A stretch of 64,000 nucleotides of DNA from FEN-1088 sp031407985. GTDB lineage: Bacteria > Myxococcota_A > Polyangia > Fen-1088. The DNA is taken from NCBI GenBank assembly GCA_031407985.1, contig JANOJB010000341.1:24908-88907 (forward strand). Direction: 5' to 3'. Position numbers and translations under genes: made by a program. This document shows, one piece after another, positions 17,526 to 27,266 of the stretch. Positions within the stretch are counted from its first letter, which is position 1, and each line of letters begins with the position of its first letter. The notes below the pieces were generated by a model, which made no database searches, was not told where the DNA came from, and saw only the letters and a program-made list of their open reading frames with translations.

Positions 17526-19049
17526 CTACGCGGCCGGAGTTGCCGCGAACGAATCCGTCGGTTCCAGATCGACGCTCAAGACGGAGCAGTTCCTTCCCCG
17601 GTGTTTGGCCGTGTACAGCGCACGGTCGGCATCGCCAATCAACCGTTCGGTCGATCCTTCGAGGGGGTTGGTCATCGTGCTGATGCCCACGCTGACGGTG
17701 AGCGAGATGCCAGGCCCGCGTTGCGCCTGACCAACCGAAAAGACATTTCCGGCGACGTGCATTCGAATCCGCTCGGCGACAACCATCGCCTCGGCGCCGG
17801 AAGTCTCGGGCAAGATGATGGCCATTTCCTCACCGCCGTATCGCGCGGCGCGATCCAGTGTCCGAACGCAGTCGAGGATCGCCTTGGCAACCTGCTGCAA
17901 GGCCAGATCTCCGGCCTGATGACCGTAGGTGTCGTTCACACGCTTGAACCAGTCGATGTCCACCATCAGCAGCGACAACGGACGCTGGTGGCGATGTGAT
18001 CTTAGAATCTCCTCCTGCAGCAACCGGTTCATCTCGCGGCGGTTGAACAATCCGGTCAACTCGTCGCGCACGGCCAGTCTCATCAACGCTTCTTCCGCCA
18101 TCTTGCGCGCGGTGATGTCCTGGACCTGTGAAACCAGGTACAGGGGCTGCTCGTCGGAATCCCTGACCAGGGACGCGGTCAGCAGCGCCCAAACGACCGA
18201 TCCGTTCTTGTGAAGGTAGCGCTTCTCCAGTTCGTACCTGGTGATTTCACCCGACAACATCCGTTGCACCGAAGCGCGATCGGCATCTATGTCGTCGGCA
18301 TGGGTCATTGACTGGGAATCGAGCATCAACAGTTCCTGTTGCGAAAACCCCAGAATCCGACACAGCGACGGGTTGACCTTCAGCCACCGCCCGTCAGGTG
18401 CCACCAACGCCATTCCGATTCCGGAATTGTCGAACGCGTTCCGAAATCGGCTCTCGCTTTCCCGCAACGCGACCAGGGTGATCGCGTTTTCCGCCAAAAG
18501 CGTCTGGCGGGCCTGCAACTGCGCCGTAAGGTCCAGTTGGGCCGACACGATGCCGCCGAGCAGACGCAACATCTGAACGTGTTCGTCGCCGAAGGCGTTC
18601 GGTTGGGTCGAAACGACCTGAAGGACCCCAAACGGCGTCTGTGACGACGTCAAGGGAACCGCGATGATGGACCTTGCTCCCGTCCGATCGTCGTCCCCGT
18701 GGTCGATGCGTAGATCGATCTGCGTGTCGTCGCTGGTCAAGGCCTCACCGGTCAACAGCGCTAACCCCGAGAGACTGCCGCCGATCGGCACGCGCAGGCC
18801 AAGCTGACCTACCGCCGATCCCGTCGCCGCCGCGCAAACCAGATACTCGCCTTGCGGGGTCTCCACCAACGATCCCGAGGCGCCGGTCATTTCCTGGGCA
18901 CGCGTCGCGACCAGCGTCATCAGCGTGGCCAGATCCGCCACCGCCGTCGACACCTCGTTCTGCACCGCGACGACGGCCTGCAGCCGCGCGACCTCGTCCG
19001 CCAGCCGAAATGCGCCCGTCCCGGCCCCCCATTCGGGAAAGTCGATCAT
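17526..19049 (-). CDS. Diguanylate cyclase with GAF and PAS sensor domains
   Basis: About 507 residues from ATG 19049 (MIDFPEWG); a GTG at 19103 would add 18. Order: GAF-like domain (~20-170), a short coiled linker, PAS domain with PAC (~185-315, MALVAPDGRWLKVNPSLCRILGF), then GGDEF (~330-500). The active-site loop reads RYGGEEMAIILPET, so the usual final F of GGEEF is M, while the catalytic G-G-E-E residues are kept. The RxxD inhibitory site (RTLD) precedes it at normal spacing. It should make cyclic di-GMP and be product-inhibited. It is soluble, with no transmembrane segment. Confidence 0.9.
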   Translation of the reverse strand: MIDFPEWGAGTGAFRLADEVARLQAVVAVQNEVSTAVADLATLMTLVATRAQEMTGASGSLVETPQGEYLVCAAATGSAVGQLGLRVPIGGSLSGLALLTGEALTSDDTQIDLRIDHGDDDRTGARSIIAVPLTSSQTPFGVLQVVSTQPNAFGDEHVQMLRLLGGIVSAQLDLTAQLQARQTLLAENAITLVALRESESRFRNAFDNSGIGMALVAPDGRWLKVNPSLCRILGFSQQELLMLDSQSMTHADDIDADRASVQRMLSGEITRYELEKRYLHKNGSVVWALLTASLVRDSDEQPLYLVSQVQDITARKMAEEALMRLAVRDELTGLFNRREMNRLLQEEILRSHRHQRPLSLLMVDIDWFKRVNDTYGHQAGDLALQQVAKAILDCVRTLDRAARYGGEEMAIILPETSGAEAMVVAERIRMHVAGNVFSVGQAQRGPGISLTVSVGISTMTNPLEGSTERLIGDADRALYTAKHRGRNCSVLSVDLEPTDSFAATPAA

Positions 19050-19184
19050 GATGCACCGTGGCTTCGCAGCACCGAAATGAAATCGGCGGACGGGGACGTC
19101 CACTTGACCGGGAGGCGCCCGTTACCTGGAAACTTTGTTGCCGAATCTTGGCGCCGACTGAAGACCGCCCATCCCCAGCAATGC

Positions 19185-20498
19185 TTAGGGACAGGTGGCT
19201 ATCGAGTTGATCCAGGCAGAGACAAGACCGATTCCGTCATTGTCGAGGACGGACGTACCGAGCTGGGGCATTCGGCCACTCAACTTGTCGGCGGCCTGCA
19301 TCCGCAGCAGCATCAGCGACTTCGCGGGCATCCCGGGTACGACGCGCTTGGCGTCCGCGACTCCCAGATCTCCCTTGTTCGGGGCGATGTTGCAGATGTT
19401 CATTTTGTCCAGACTGACGCCCAACCGCATGTCGAATGCCGAATAGTTGCCGTCCGGGCGGTGGCAGGTCGCGCAGTTGGCGTGCAAGTAGGAACGCGCG
19501 CGGGCTTCCAGGTTGGCCGGTGAGGTATCCCGGGTGAAATCCGTCAACGGAGGCAGGCGCGCGGCGGGCGCGTCGAACAACCCGATGTGTTCAAGCGTGG
19601 CTATCTGATTGGCGGTTATGCCCGATGGGTACCGCAGCGACCGATCCAGTTGCCGCGTTTCAAGCCCAATCGATCCTCCGACCGTTTCGTTGTGACATTC
19701 GAGACACGCGTTGCGTCCCGGGAATGACCAGCTTTGCGTGACGCCGCTGTCGTTCACGATGTCCGCGGTGATGCCGTTTTCGGACACCAGTTCGGCGTCC
19801 GTCTGGGCGGCGTTCCAGCGATAACTGAACCCGTACCAGATATCTGAAAACCGGACGAACAGGCGGGTCTCGACGAACTTTCCGGCGAACAGGAAGTTCT
19901 TCACCAGCACGGTGCCAATGGGAAGAACGAAGTGACCTTCGTCGAACGTGGTCCCCCCCTGGGACATCGGCTTACAGGTATCCGGCTCACGCGTGCAGTC
20001 CTTCACATGAATCGTTGCACCATCGGGAAGCGCCAGAAAGCGCTGTTTGTCCGCGGCATCGGACCACAACGGGCTGTTCACGTCGTAGGGAATCAGACTG
20101 GGCGCCGGCTTCTTGGGATCGGTCGGATCGACACAACCGGTGGCGGTCAGCGTCTGGGCGGGCTGGTCGTAGTTCGCGGGCGTCTTACACGTCTGCACGG
20201 CCGCGCGGGCGGCGATCCCGAAGGCGCCCCCCGTACCCATCCCGCCCGTTCCCATCACACTCGAACCACCGGTGCCGGTCGCTCCCCCGGAAGGTGCGCC
20301 CGAGGCACCACCCGTGGCACCCGACGCGCCGCCAGTCGTGCCCGACGCACCGCCAGCACCACCCGTGGCCTGTCCAACTGCTGATGGTGCCGGGCACGCA
20401 GCCCCGCACAACGCCACCGTCGAAACCAACAAGAGCGCAATCCCCGACGCCGGCGGCTTCAGTCGCCGACCTGGAAGACCACGATTCACGCCCATCAT
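19185..20498 (-). CDS. Exported diheme c-type cytochrome with Gly/Thr/Ala linker (SO2930/HNE_0200-like)
   Basis: The start is placed at ATG 20498, which overlaps the stop of the upstream propeller gene (ATGATG containing TGA), implying coupling. 437 residues: signal peptide with lipobox-like CGAAC, then a TGGASGAT-type linker, then a conserved domain with two haem-binding motifs, C265-x2-CH (CLECH) and C342-x2-CH (CATCH). The layout (NYDQP, SPLWSDAADKQRFLALPDG, ARSYLHANCATCHRPDG) matches the SO2930-type diheme family. It probably passes electrons from the partner or an outside substrate to the respiratory chain. The exact role is unknown. Confidence 0.8.
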   Translation of the reverse strand: MMGVNRGLPGRRLKPPASGIALLLVSTVALCGAACPAPSAVGQATGGAGGASGTTGGASGATGGASGAPSGGATGTGGSSVMGTGGMGTGGAFGIAARAAVQTCKTPANYDQPAQTLTATGCVDPTDPKKPAPSLIPYDVNSPLWSDAADKQRFLALPDGATIHVKDCTREPDTCKPMSQGGTTFDEGHFVLPIGTVLVKNFLFAGKFVETRLFVRFSDIWYGFSYRWNAAQTDAELVSENGITADIVNDSGVTQSWSFPGRNACLECHNETVGGSIGLETRQLDRSLRYPSGITANQIATLEHIGLFDAPAARLPPLTDFTRDTSPANLEARARSYLHANCATCHRPDGNYSAFDMRLGVSLDKMNICNIAPNKGDLGVADAKRVVPGMPAKSLMLLRMQAADKLSGRMPQLGTSVLDNDGIGLVSAWINSIATCP

Positions 20499-22372
20499 TT
20501 GAGACCGTAAACCTGCAATTTCCCCGCGAAGGTCGCGATATAGACCTTCCCGTTGGCGACCATCGGTGGACTGTATTTCGCGTACGTTCCCAGGTTGTCG
20601 GCCGCGTTCAAGGTGCTGTTCCACAGCGACGCCTTGGTCACGTCGGCGGCGTCGAACGCATACAGCGCCCCGGTCGCCGTGGCATGCCACGCATCCCCGA
20701 CCAGTGGAATGTTGGCCCAAAGGATGCCGGTGCCCGCCGTGGCTCCGTTCGACGATATCGTGAAGATGCCCGACGGATGTTGTGGCCGTCGCTCGCCGTT
20801 GGTGCCCCTGTCCTGCAACGTACCGCTGCCCACCAGGTACGAATGCAACACCTGACCGGCGGGCCATGCGTACAACATGGCCCCGGCCGAACCATTCCAA
20901 AAGACGAACTGATTCAGCTCGCCGCTGATACCGACCATCTGGCGCAGCGCCAGCGTGGTTTGGTCAAGCAGCAGGATGTCGCCGTCCTTGCCCCCCCCCA
21001 CGATCTGCCCCGTGTTGCCAAGAATGGTCACCCCCGATTGCAGATCATTGTCTCCACTGATCCGCGAGGCGTGGCGTGCCGCGATCGTCATGCCGCTTCC
21101 CGAGGGCGTCAGGCGAATGACGTGGTTGCCGACGTTGTCGCCGCCGATCGATCCGTTGCCGACCGTGGCCCAGATGGATGTACCGTCGCTGGTCAGACCG
21201 ACACCCGACTGCCAAATCGCCCCCTGGTTGCCCGTGGGCGACGTGCTGTAGACCGACCTGAACTGCAGGGTCTTGGCGTCGTAGCCAAACACCCATCCAT
21301 GGTACGCGCCCGCGTCGCAATGGCTGCCGAACCCCATGTAGATGACGCCGTTGACCAGCAACAGGGCGGCCCGATTCAGGTGGATGCGGGCGTCGAACGC
21401 GGCCATCGACATGCTTCCCACGGCCACGGGTGAACCCGCGGCGTCGGCGCCGGTCGCCAGATCCAGGGCGTGAAGGTTCTGCGCCCCGGTAACCTTGGCC
21501 ACGACGTAGATCTTGTTGTCCGCCAGGCTGATCACCGGCGTGGACGTGATGCCGACCTCGTTGCGCATGTCGGTGCAGCCGGGATCGTATCCCCCCGATC
21601 CCAGCACCAGCGGCGCCCCCAGCATGCGCGACCACAGAGGCGCATCGGGCGTGGCCGCGTCCGCGTCGAACGCGTAGACCATATTGTGTTGCGTGGCCAC
21701 GTATACGACGTTGCGCTTGACGCCGTTGATGGTCAGGCCGCCCACGTACAAAGGCTGGCCGTAGACGTATCCGTTGATGGTCCGCGAAAACAACAAACCG
21801 AACTGGGTTCTGTTGACGTTGGCGGTCGTCAAAATCGTTTCGCTGGTGTTCGCGCCGCTGCGCGCGTTGTCGTAGCGATTGGTCACGACGGCGAACGTGG
21901 ACGCGGGGGCCGCGCCACCCAACGAACCGCCCCCCGTCCCGCTGCCACCGGCGGCGGCCCCGGCGCTTCCCCCACGGCCACCAGAAGCGGTGGCGCCACC
22001 CAACGCGGGACTGCCGCCCGATCCCGTTCCTCCTGATGCGCCGGCACTTCCGGCTCGGCCTCCCGACGCGGCGACACCACCCGCCCCGTTGCTCCCCCCG
22101 GTGCTGGTCGTCCCGCCGGTGGCGTTGCTTCCACCCGTGGCACTTCCGCCTCCCGATGCCGTGGCGCCACCTGAACCGGTGATGCCGCCCGATGAAACGG
22201 AAGCGCCGGCCGTCCCCGTGCTTCCGCCCAGGCCCGTGTTTCCGCCCGAGCCGGTCACGCCACCCGATCCCGCCGGCTCCCTATCGGTACCGGCATCCTG
22301 CCCCGTGGTGCCGGCACCCGGCGTACAGGACATGACACCAACCCAAAGCAACCAGGCTGACCGGGGTTTCAT
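20495..22372 (-). CDS. Lipoprotein with Gly-rich linker and PQQ-like beta-propeller
   Basis: ATG 22372 is chosen for the lipobox (VMSCTPG) and GGGAGGT about 9 bases upstream; the open frame extends further. 625 residues: residues ~20-170 are a G/T/A/S linker, then a beta-propeller with PQQ-like repeats (VVYVATQHNMVYAFDADA, NKIYVVAKVTGAQNLHALDLATG, VWSFDQ-like blades). It lacks a recognised quinoprotein catalytic Asp, so it may bind PQQ or only act as a scaffold. It is translationally coupled to the diheme cytochrome. Regulatory repeats lie at 22457-22495 in the divergent spacer with hyi. Confidence 0.75.
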   Translation of the reverse strand: MKPRSAWLLWVGVMSCTPGAGTTGQDAGTDREPAGSGGVTGSGGNTGLGGSTGTAGASVSSGGITGSGGATASGGGSATGGSNATGGTTSTGGSNGAGGVAASGGRAGSAGASGGTGSGGSPALGGATASGGRGGSAGAAAGGSGTGGGSLGGAAPASTFAVVTNRYDNARSGANTSETILTTANVNRTQFGLLFSRTINGYVYGQPLYVGGLTINGVKRNVVYVATQHNMVYAFDADAATPDAPLWSRMLGAPLVLGSGGYDPGCTDMRNEVGITSTPVISLADNKIYVVAKVTGAQNLHALDLATGADAAGSPVAVGSMSMAAFDARIHLNRAALLLVNGVIYMGFGSHCDAGAYHGWVFGYDAKTLQFRSVYSTSPTGNQGAIWQSGVGLTSDGTSIWATVGNGSIGGDNVGNHVIRLTPSGSGMTIAARHASRISGDNDLQSGVTILGNTGQIVGGGKDGDILLLDQTTLALRQMVGISGELNQFVFWNGSAGAMLYAWPAGQVLHSYLVGSGTLQDRGTNGERRPQHPSGIFTISSNGATAGTGILWANIPLVGDAWHATATGALYAFDAADVTKASLWNSTLNAADNLGTYAKYSPPMVANGKVYIATFAGKLQVYGLK

Positions 22373-22456
22373 CGAATACGACCTCCCATCGACGGCAACG
22401 GACACCACACGTCTGGCGTTCGCGGAGGACCCAACGCGCCGGAGCTGCGTGATATT

Positions 22457-22495
22457 GGAAATTCTATTCAACATGTTCTATAGAATTTTCATTTC
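22457..22495. promoter_or_regulatory. Operator pair A, GGAA-N6-TTCC type
   Basis: GGAAATTCTATTCA (22457-22470) and AGAATTTTCATTTC (22482-22495) match (A/G)GAAT-N4-ATTC(T/C) with two and one mismatches. They sit 25 bases apart between the divergent propeller/cytochrome operon (start 22372) and the hyi operon (start 22592). The same motif recurs in three other intergenic regions, so binding by the RpiR-family regulator at 37588 is inferred. Confidence 0.55.
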
Positions 22496-22591
22496 ACCGT
22501 CAATCATGCCCTGGTGGTGTTATGAAACGCGGTCCCCACGCGGCGGCTTGTTGCTGCCCGGGCCGGTCAAAAAACACCTCGGGAGCGCCAC

Positions 22592-23380
22592 ATGCCGAAA
22601 TTCGACGCCAACCTGACCATGATGTTCAACGAGGTCGAGTTCCCAGCGCGATTCGCCGCGGCGTCGCAAGCGGGATTCAAGGGCGTGGAATTTTTGTTTC
22701 CCTACGCCTATGGCAAGGACCAGCTGGTCGATCTGGCGGGCGGGAATCAGTTGCAGGTCATCTTGTTTAACCTGCCCCCGGGCGACTGGAACGCGGGCGA
22801 GCGCGGCCTGGCCTGTGATCCGAACCGCGTGGCTGAATTCCAGGACGGTGTCGGTCGCGCGATCGACTACGCCCGGGCGCTGGGCTGCCAGCGCCTGCAC
22901 TGCATGGCTGGTCTGAGGCCGACATCAGCCGGTGAATCGGCGATTCGCGAAACGTATGTCGCCAACCTCCGGTTCGCCGCGAAGGCGCTGGCCCTCCACG
23001 ACCTGACGTTGTTGATCGAGGGCATCAACACACGCGACATTCCCGGCTACTACCTGAATCAATCGCGCCAGGCGTTCGACGTCATGCGCGAGGTGGGCGC
23101 GCCAAACCTGGCCTTCTTGTACGACTGCTACCACATGCAGATCGTCGAGGGCGACCTGTCACCAACCATCGAAACCCATCTGGACAAGATCGGACACATG
23201 CAAGTCGCCGACACGCCGGGCCGGCACGAACCGGGCACGGGAGAAATCAACTACGATTTCCTGTTCCGCCACATCGACAAGGTCGGCTATCAAGGTTGGA
23301 TCGGCTGTGAGTACCGTCCCGCCACCACCACCGCCGCCGGGTTGAACTGGCTTGCGCGCTACCGAACAGACCACACATGA
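22592..23380 (+). CDS. hyi: Hydroxypyruvate isomerase
   Basis: 262 residues with the Hyi/IolI-like TIM barrel pattern: FNEVEFPARFAAASQAGFKGVEFLFPY, LIEGIN, YDCYHMQIVEGDL, GCEYRP. The two catalytic glutamates, in LIEGIN and GCEYRP, are present. It interconverts hydroxypyruvate and tartronate semialdehyde in the cytoplasm. It starts a five-gene run; its stop overlaps the reductase start (ATGA), so the two steps are coupled. Operator pair A lies about 100 bases upstream. Confidence 0.93.
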   Translation: MPKFDANLTMMFNEVEFPARFAAASQAGFKGVEFLFPYAYGKDQLVDLAGGNQLQVILFNLPPGDWNAGERGLACDPNRVAEFQDGVGRAIDYARALGCQRLHCMAGLRPTSAGESAIRETYVANLRFAAKALALHDLTLLIEGINTRDIPGYYLNQSRQAFDVMREVGAPNLAFLYDCYHMQIVEGDLSPTIETHLDKIGHMQVADTPGRHEPGTGEINYDFLFRHIDKVGYQGWIGCEYRPATTTAAGLNWLARYRTDHT

Positions 23381-24261
23381 GCCAGCTGGGATTCATTGGC
23401 CTGGGCATCATGGGCCGTCCGATGGCCGCCAATCTGCTGAAGGGCGGCCACCAGCTTTTTCTCTCCAGCAGAAGCGGGGTACCGGCCGAATTGACAGCGG
23501 CGGGAGGCACCACGTGCCTTTCCCCCAAGGAGGTCGCGCAAAGGGCGGACGTCATCATCATGATGCTGCCGGACACCCCGGACGTGGAGGCGGTGTTGTT
23601 TGGGCCCCAGGGCATCACCGCGGGGCTGGGCGCGGGAAAGACCGTCATCGATATGAGTTCGATCTCGCCCATCGAGACGAAGGTATTCGCGGCGCGCATC
23701 AACGCACTTGGCTGTGTCTACGTCGACGCACCCGTATCCGGGGGTGAGGTCGGGGCGAAGAACGCCACGCTGACGATCATGGTCGGTGCGCCAAGGGCCG
23801 CCTTCGAAACGGTCAGGCCCCTGTTCGAGTTGCTCGGCAAAAATATCACCCTGGTCGGAGACAACGGCGCCGGACAAATCTGCAAGGTCGCCAATCAGAT
23901 CATCGTGGCGTTGAATATCGAGGCGGTCGCCGAAGCGCTGTTGTTCGCGTCAAAATCGGGCGCCGACCCGGAAAAGGTCCGCCAGGCGTTGATGGGCGGA
24001 TTCGCGTCGTCGCGTGTGTTGGAGGTGCACGGCGAGCGCATGATCAAGCGCACCTTCACTCCGGGTTTCCGCATCGAGCTGCACCAGAAGGACCTCAACC
24101 TGGCGCTCGACAATGCGCGCAAAATGGGTCTCAGCCTCCCCAGTACCGCAATCGCGCAGCAACTGTTCAGCGCCTGCGCCGCCCAGGGTGCCGGCAAATC
24201 GGATCATGCGGCCATGGTTTGCGCGCTGGAAGGTCTGGCCAACCATCAGGTCGGAAAATAG
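23377..24261 (+). CDS. garR: 2-hydroxy-3-oxopropionate (tartronate semialdehyde) reductase
   Basis: 294 residues of the beta-hydroxyacid dehydrogenase family. Rossmann motif GLGIMGRPMAANL at the N-terminus; substrate-binding DAPVSGGEVGAKNATLTIMVG; catalytic lysine in GAGQICKVANQ. It reduces tartronate semialdehyde to D-glycerate with NAD(P)H. It overlaps hyi and is followed after 44 bases by glycerate kinase, which reconstructs a hydroxypyruvate-to-2-phosphoglycerate route. The garR versus glxR name cannot be decided from sequence. Confidence 0.9.
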   Translation: MSQLGFIGLGIMGRPMAANLLKGGHQLFLSSRSGVPAELTAAGGTTCLSPKEVAQRADVIIMMLPDTPDVEAVLFGPQGITAGLGAGKTVIDMSSISPIETKVFAARINALGCVYVDAPVSGGEVGAKNATLTIMVGAPRAAFETVRPLFELLGKNITLVGDNGAGQICKVANQIIVALNIEAVAEALLFASKSGADPEKVRQALMGGFASSRVLEVHGERMIKRTFTPGFRIELHQKDLNLALDNARKMGLSLPSTAIAQQLFSACAAQGAGKSDHAAMVCALEGLANHQVGK

Positions 24262-24305
24262 GGCCAACCGCCGGTGTCAAAGACCGCCTGTCGAATGTCC
24301 GTCTG

Positions 24306-25592
24306 ATGCTGGAGGCACAACCGCTGCTGCAACGCATGTTCGAAGCCGCCATTGCGCGGGCCCAACCCGCGATCTGCCTGCCTCCCTTTCTGGTCGACCT
24401 TCTCGATGTATCGCCGCCACCCGTGCGGCCAGCTGGGCGAACCATCGTGGTTGGCGCCGGAAAGGCGGCGGCGACCATGGCCAAGACGGTCGAGGACCTG
24501 TGGCCGGGCGAGATTTCGGGATTGGTCGTTACGCGACACGGGCACGGGGTACCGACCCGCCGCATCGAGGTGGTCGAGGCCAGTCACCCAGTTCCCGATG
24601 AAAACGGATCCCGTGCCGCCGAACGCATGATGGCGCTGGTCCGCGGACTGAATCCCGACGACCGGGTTCTCGCGCTTTTCTCGGGAGGGGGATCGGCCCT
24701 TTTGACCCTGGCCGCCCCCGGCCTATCTCTGACGGACAAACAGGTGGTCAACCGGGCCCTGCTGAAAAGCGGCGCCACCATCAGCGAGCTCAACTGCGTT
24801 CGCAAACATTTGTCGGGCATCAAGGGCGGCCGCCTGGCCGCCGCGTGCCACCCCGCCCGCGTCGTTACACTGGTGATCTCCGACGTGCCTGGAGACGATC
24901 CATCCGTGATCGCATCGGGACCGACGGTGCCGGATCCAACCACATTCGAACAGGCCCGGGCCGTGTTGGCGCGCCACCGCGTCCCGGTACCGGCCGCGGT
25001 CGATCAACATCTGCGAAACGCCGGCGACGAAACACCCAAGCCCGGTGATCCCCGGCTGTCGACGCCCGATGTCCGCGTCATCGCGACGGCCCAGGATGCG
25101 CTGGATGCCGCCGCCGCCGTCGCGCGCCAAGCCGGCCTTCACCCCTTTATCCTCAGCGACAGCCTGGAAGGTGAATCGCGGCACGTCGCTTCCGTCCACG
25201 CGGGCATCGTCCGGCAGATCCTGCGGCATCGCCAACCCGTCGCGCCGCCCTGCGTACTCCTCTCGGGTGGAGAAACGACCGTGACGGTCACGGGCCCTGG
25301 CCGGGGCGGGCGCAATGTCGAATTCCTTCTGGCTCTGGCCATTGCCCTTGGTCCCGAAACAGGGGTCCACGCCATCGCCGGCGACACCGACGGCATAGAC
25401 GGCACCGAGGACAACGCTGGAGCCCGCTTGACCCCCGATACCTTGTCACGCGCGCGAACCCTCGGATTGGATCCACGCGCCTTCCTTCTCGACAACGATG
25501 CCTACGGCTTTTTCTCCCGCCTGGGCGATCTGGTTACAACAGGCCCCACCCTCACAAACGTCAACGACTTTCGCGCCATCGTGGTTGGATAG
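24306..25592 (+). CDS. Glycerate 2-kinase (MOFRL family)
   Basis: 428 residues from ATG 24306, which fits the family N-terminus (LLQRMFEAAIARAQP) better than the upstream in-frame ATG 24219. N-terminal DUF4147 part with VVGAGKAAATMAKTVE, LFSGGGSALLTLAAPGL, VISDVPGDDPSVIASGPTVPDPT; C-terminal MOFRL part with GPGRGGRNVEFLLALAI and AGDTDGIDGTEDNAGA. It phosphorylates D-glycerate to 2-phosphoglycerate, which enters glycolysis. It belongs to the hyi operon; the next gene begins four bases downstream. Confidence 0.92.
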   Translation: MLEAQPLLQRMFEAAIARAQPAICLPPFLVDLLDVSPPPVRPAGRTIVVGAGKAAATMAKTVEDLWPGEISGLVVTRHGHGVPTRRIEVVEASHPVPDENGSRAAERMMALVRGLNPDDRVLALFSGGGSALLTLAAPGLSLTDKQVVNRALLKSGATISELNCVRKHLSGIKGGRLAAACHPARVVTLVISDVPGDDPSVIASGPTVPDPTTFEQARAVLARHRVPVPAAVDQHLRNAGDETPKPGDPRLSTPDVRVIATAQDALDAAAAVARQAGLHPFILSDSLEGESRHVASVHAGIVRQILRHRQPVAPPCVLLSGGETTVTVTGPGRGGRNVEFLLALAIALGPETGVHAIAGDTDGIDGTEDNAGARLTPDTLSRARTLGLDPRAFLLDNDAYGFFSRLGDLVTTGPTLTNVNDFRAIVVG

Positions 25593-25596
25593 ACAC

Positions 25597-26259
25597 ATGC
25601 TCCGACCAGCGCCCACCCGCAGTGACTTCGCGAACATCGATTCCATCGTCTTCGACCTGGACGGCACGCTGTGGGACACCTGCGCGGTCTGCGCCCAGGG
25701 CTGGAACAACATCATCAAGAAACACCGGTTCAACTTCCGTGAGATCACGGCGGCCGACGTTCGGGGCGTCGTCGGAAAGCCCCACGAGCTGTGTGTTCGC
25801 GAGGTCTGCGTGGGGCTGCCCGAAGATCAACTGAAGGTGCTGTCCGACGAGTCGGAAGTCGAAGACAACCGCCTGATTGCGGAAAGAGGAGGGATCCTGT
25901 ACCCAGGCGTCGCCGACGGGCTTGCGTTGCTTGCCGCCACGCACCCGTTGTTTATCGTCAGCAACTGCCAGGCCGGATACATCGAGATCTTCCTGTCGTT
26001 CTCCGGATTCTCGCGATTCTTCCGCGACCACGAATGCTGGGGCAACACGGGGCGGCCCAAGGCGGACAATCTGCGATCAATCATCGCCCGCAATGGTTTG
26101 AAGAGCCCCGTCTTTGTCGGCGACACGCCCGGTGATCAGGCGGCAGCGGCCGCGAACGATGTCCCTTTCGTCCATGCCGCCTACGGTTTTGGGGAATGCT
26201 TGAACCCAAACGCGACCGTGGGAGCGTTTCGGGAACTTCACGATCTGGTGCGGGCGTGA
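25597..26259 (+). CDS. HAD-family phosphatase, phosphoglycolate phosphatase-like
   Basis: 220 residues from ATG 25597. Four HAD motifs are visible: FDLDGTLWD (nucleophile and general acid), SNC in LFIVSNC, K in GRPKADN, and GDTPGD. An alpha-helical cap (residues ~25-85) gives subclass I. Phosphoglycolate is a plausible substrate because the operon handles C2/C3 acids, but this is inference; sugar phosphates are equally possible. The stop overlaps the next start (GTGA). Confidence 0.85.
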   Translation: MLRPAPTRSDFANIDSIVFDLDGTLWDTCAVCAQGWNNIIKKHRFNFREITAADVRGVVGKPHELCVREVCVGLPEDQLKVLSDESEVEDNRLIAERGGILYPGVADGLALLAATHPLFIVSNCQAGYIEIFLSFSGFSRFFRDHECWGNTGRPKADNLRSIIARNGLKSPVFVGDTPGDQAAAAANDVPFVHAAYGFGECLNPNATVGAFRELHDLVRA

Positions 26260-27176
26260 GCACTCCTTTTCAACGGCTGCTGATCAACGACGAAGGAACG
26301 GCCAGTCTGCACCACCTGGACCTCAGGGATCCCGCCCGGAACTGGATCTGCCTGGGCGCGGGCCGCGATCTGCAGTTGATCGGCAACGACTTGGTATTGC
26401 GCAGTCGTCCCCACGGCTATGCCGAAATCGAGATCGCCGACGGCACGGTTGTTCGGGATGTGACCGTCACGGATGCGCCAGGTGGCATCGAATCGGCCCG
26501 ACGGTTGCGAAATGGCCACACCGTCGTCGCGGGAAACGGGGCAGGGGGAATCTTTGTTTGGGAACTTGATGCCGCGCACCAGGTGGTGCCGGAGCATCAA
26601 CTGCTGTGCGCCGGCATCGACAAGGTCCGCATGCTCCGCGTGACGGCGGACCAGACCTTCCTTTTTTGCTCCGAAACCGACGGCAGGCGAATCATCCACG
26701 AGGCCGACTGGAACAACGGCGCAAAGGCGCTGTTCCAGATTCCCGATGACGTTCCGGCCGACAGCATGGTCAAGGCTGTCCGCGTAGCCCCCCACATCGT
26801 CACGGTTTCCACCGGCTACGCCGCAAGTCTCTTGTGGATCGACACCTCGCGCCAGCTTGTCCTCAAGACCATTGGCGGAAAATCCCAACCCGGCGCGGAC
26901 GTCGCCGCGCGTCCCCTCTCGCCCTTCTTTTTCTCGGGCTACCAGATGTTCGCAAACGGAGATTTCTTGATCAGCAACTGGCAAGGGCACAGCCCGGATC
27001 ACAACGGACAGGGGTACCAGTTGCTTCGCTACAGCGCGACGGGAGAACTCGTGTGGTCCTTCGACCAGACCGCTTATCCAGCGCTGTCGTCCTTGAACAA
27101 CGTCATCGCGCTGGACGACATCGATACGCGTCGGCTACACGACGAGCCCAACGGAATCGTCGTGCCCATCGACTGA
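26256..27176 (+). CDS. Cytoplasmic beta-propeller protein of unknown function
   Basis: Starts at GTG 26256 overlapping the phosphatase stop; 306 residues with no signal peptide. Blade-like repeats (GTASLHHLDLRDP, IESARRLRNGHTVVAGNG, DKVRMLRVTADQTFLFC, MFANGDFLISNWQGH, GELVWSFDQT). The block FFSGYQMFANGDFLISNWQGH closely matches FFSGFMRLSNGNFVVANWLGH in the exported propeller encoded at 33919, so the two are paralogues on opposite sides of the membrane. Position in the hyi operon suggests a role in the same catabolism, perhaps as a lactonase-like enzyme or scaffold; no active site was identified. Confidence 0.65.
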   Translation: MSTPFQRLLINDEGTASLHHLDLRDPARNWICLGAGRDLQLIGNDLVLRSRPHGYAEIEIADGTVVRDVTVTDAPGGIESARRLRNGHTVVAGNGAGGIFVWELDAAHQVVPEHQLLCAGIDKVRMLRVTADQTFLFCSETDGRRIIHEADWNNGAKALFQIPDDVPADSMVKAVRVAPHIVTVSTGYAASLLWIDTSRQLVLKTIGGKSQPGADVAARPLSPFFFSGYQMFANGDFLISNWQGHSPDHNGQGYQLLRYSATGELVWSFDQTAYPALSSLNNVIALDDIDTRRLHDEPNGIVVPID

Positions 27177-27266
27177 CGTTTCGGCGCCCCATGTCACCGG
27201 CACGACTTGGTGCCACCGGGACCCGTGGCACCTGCATCGGCAGACGGGTACCATTGCCGGCACGTC

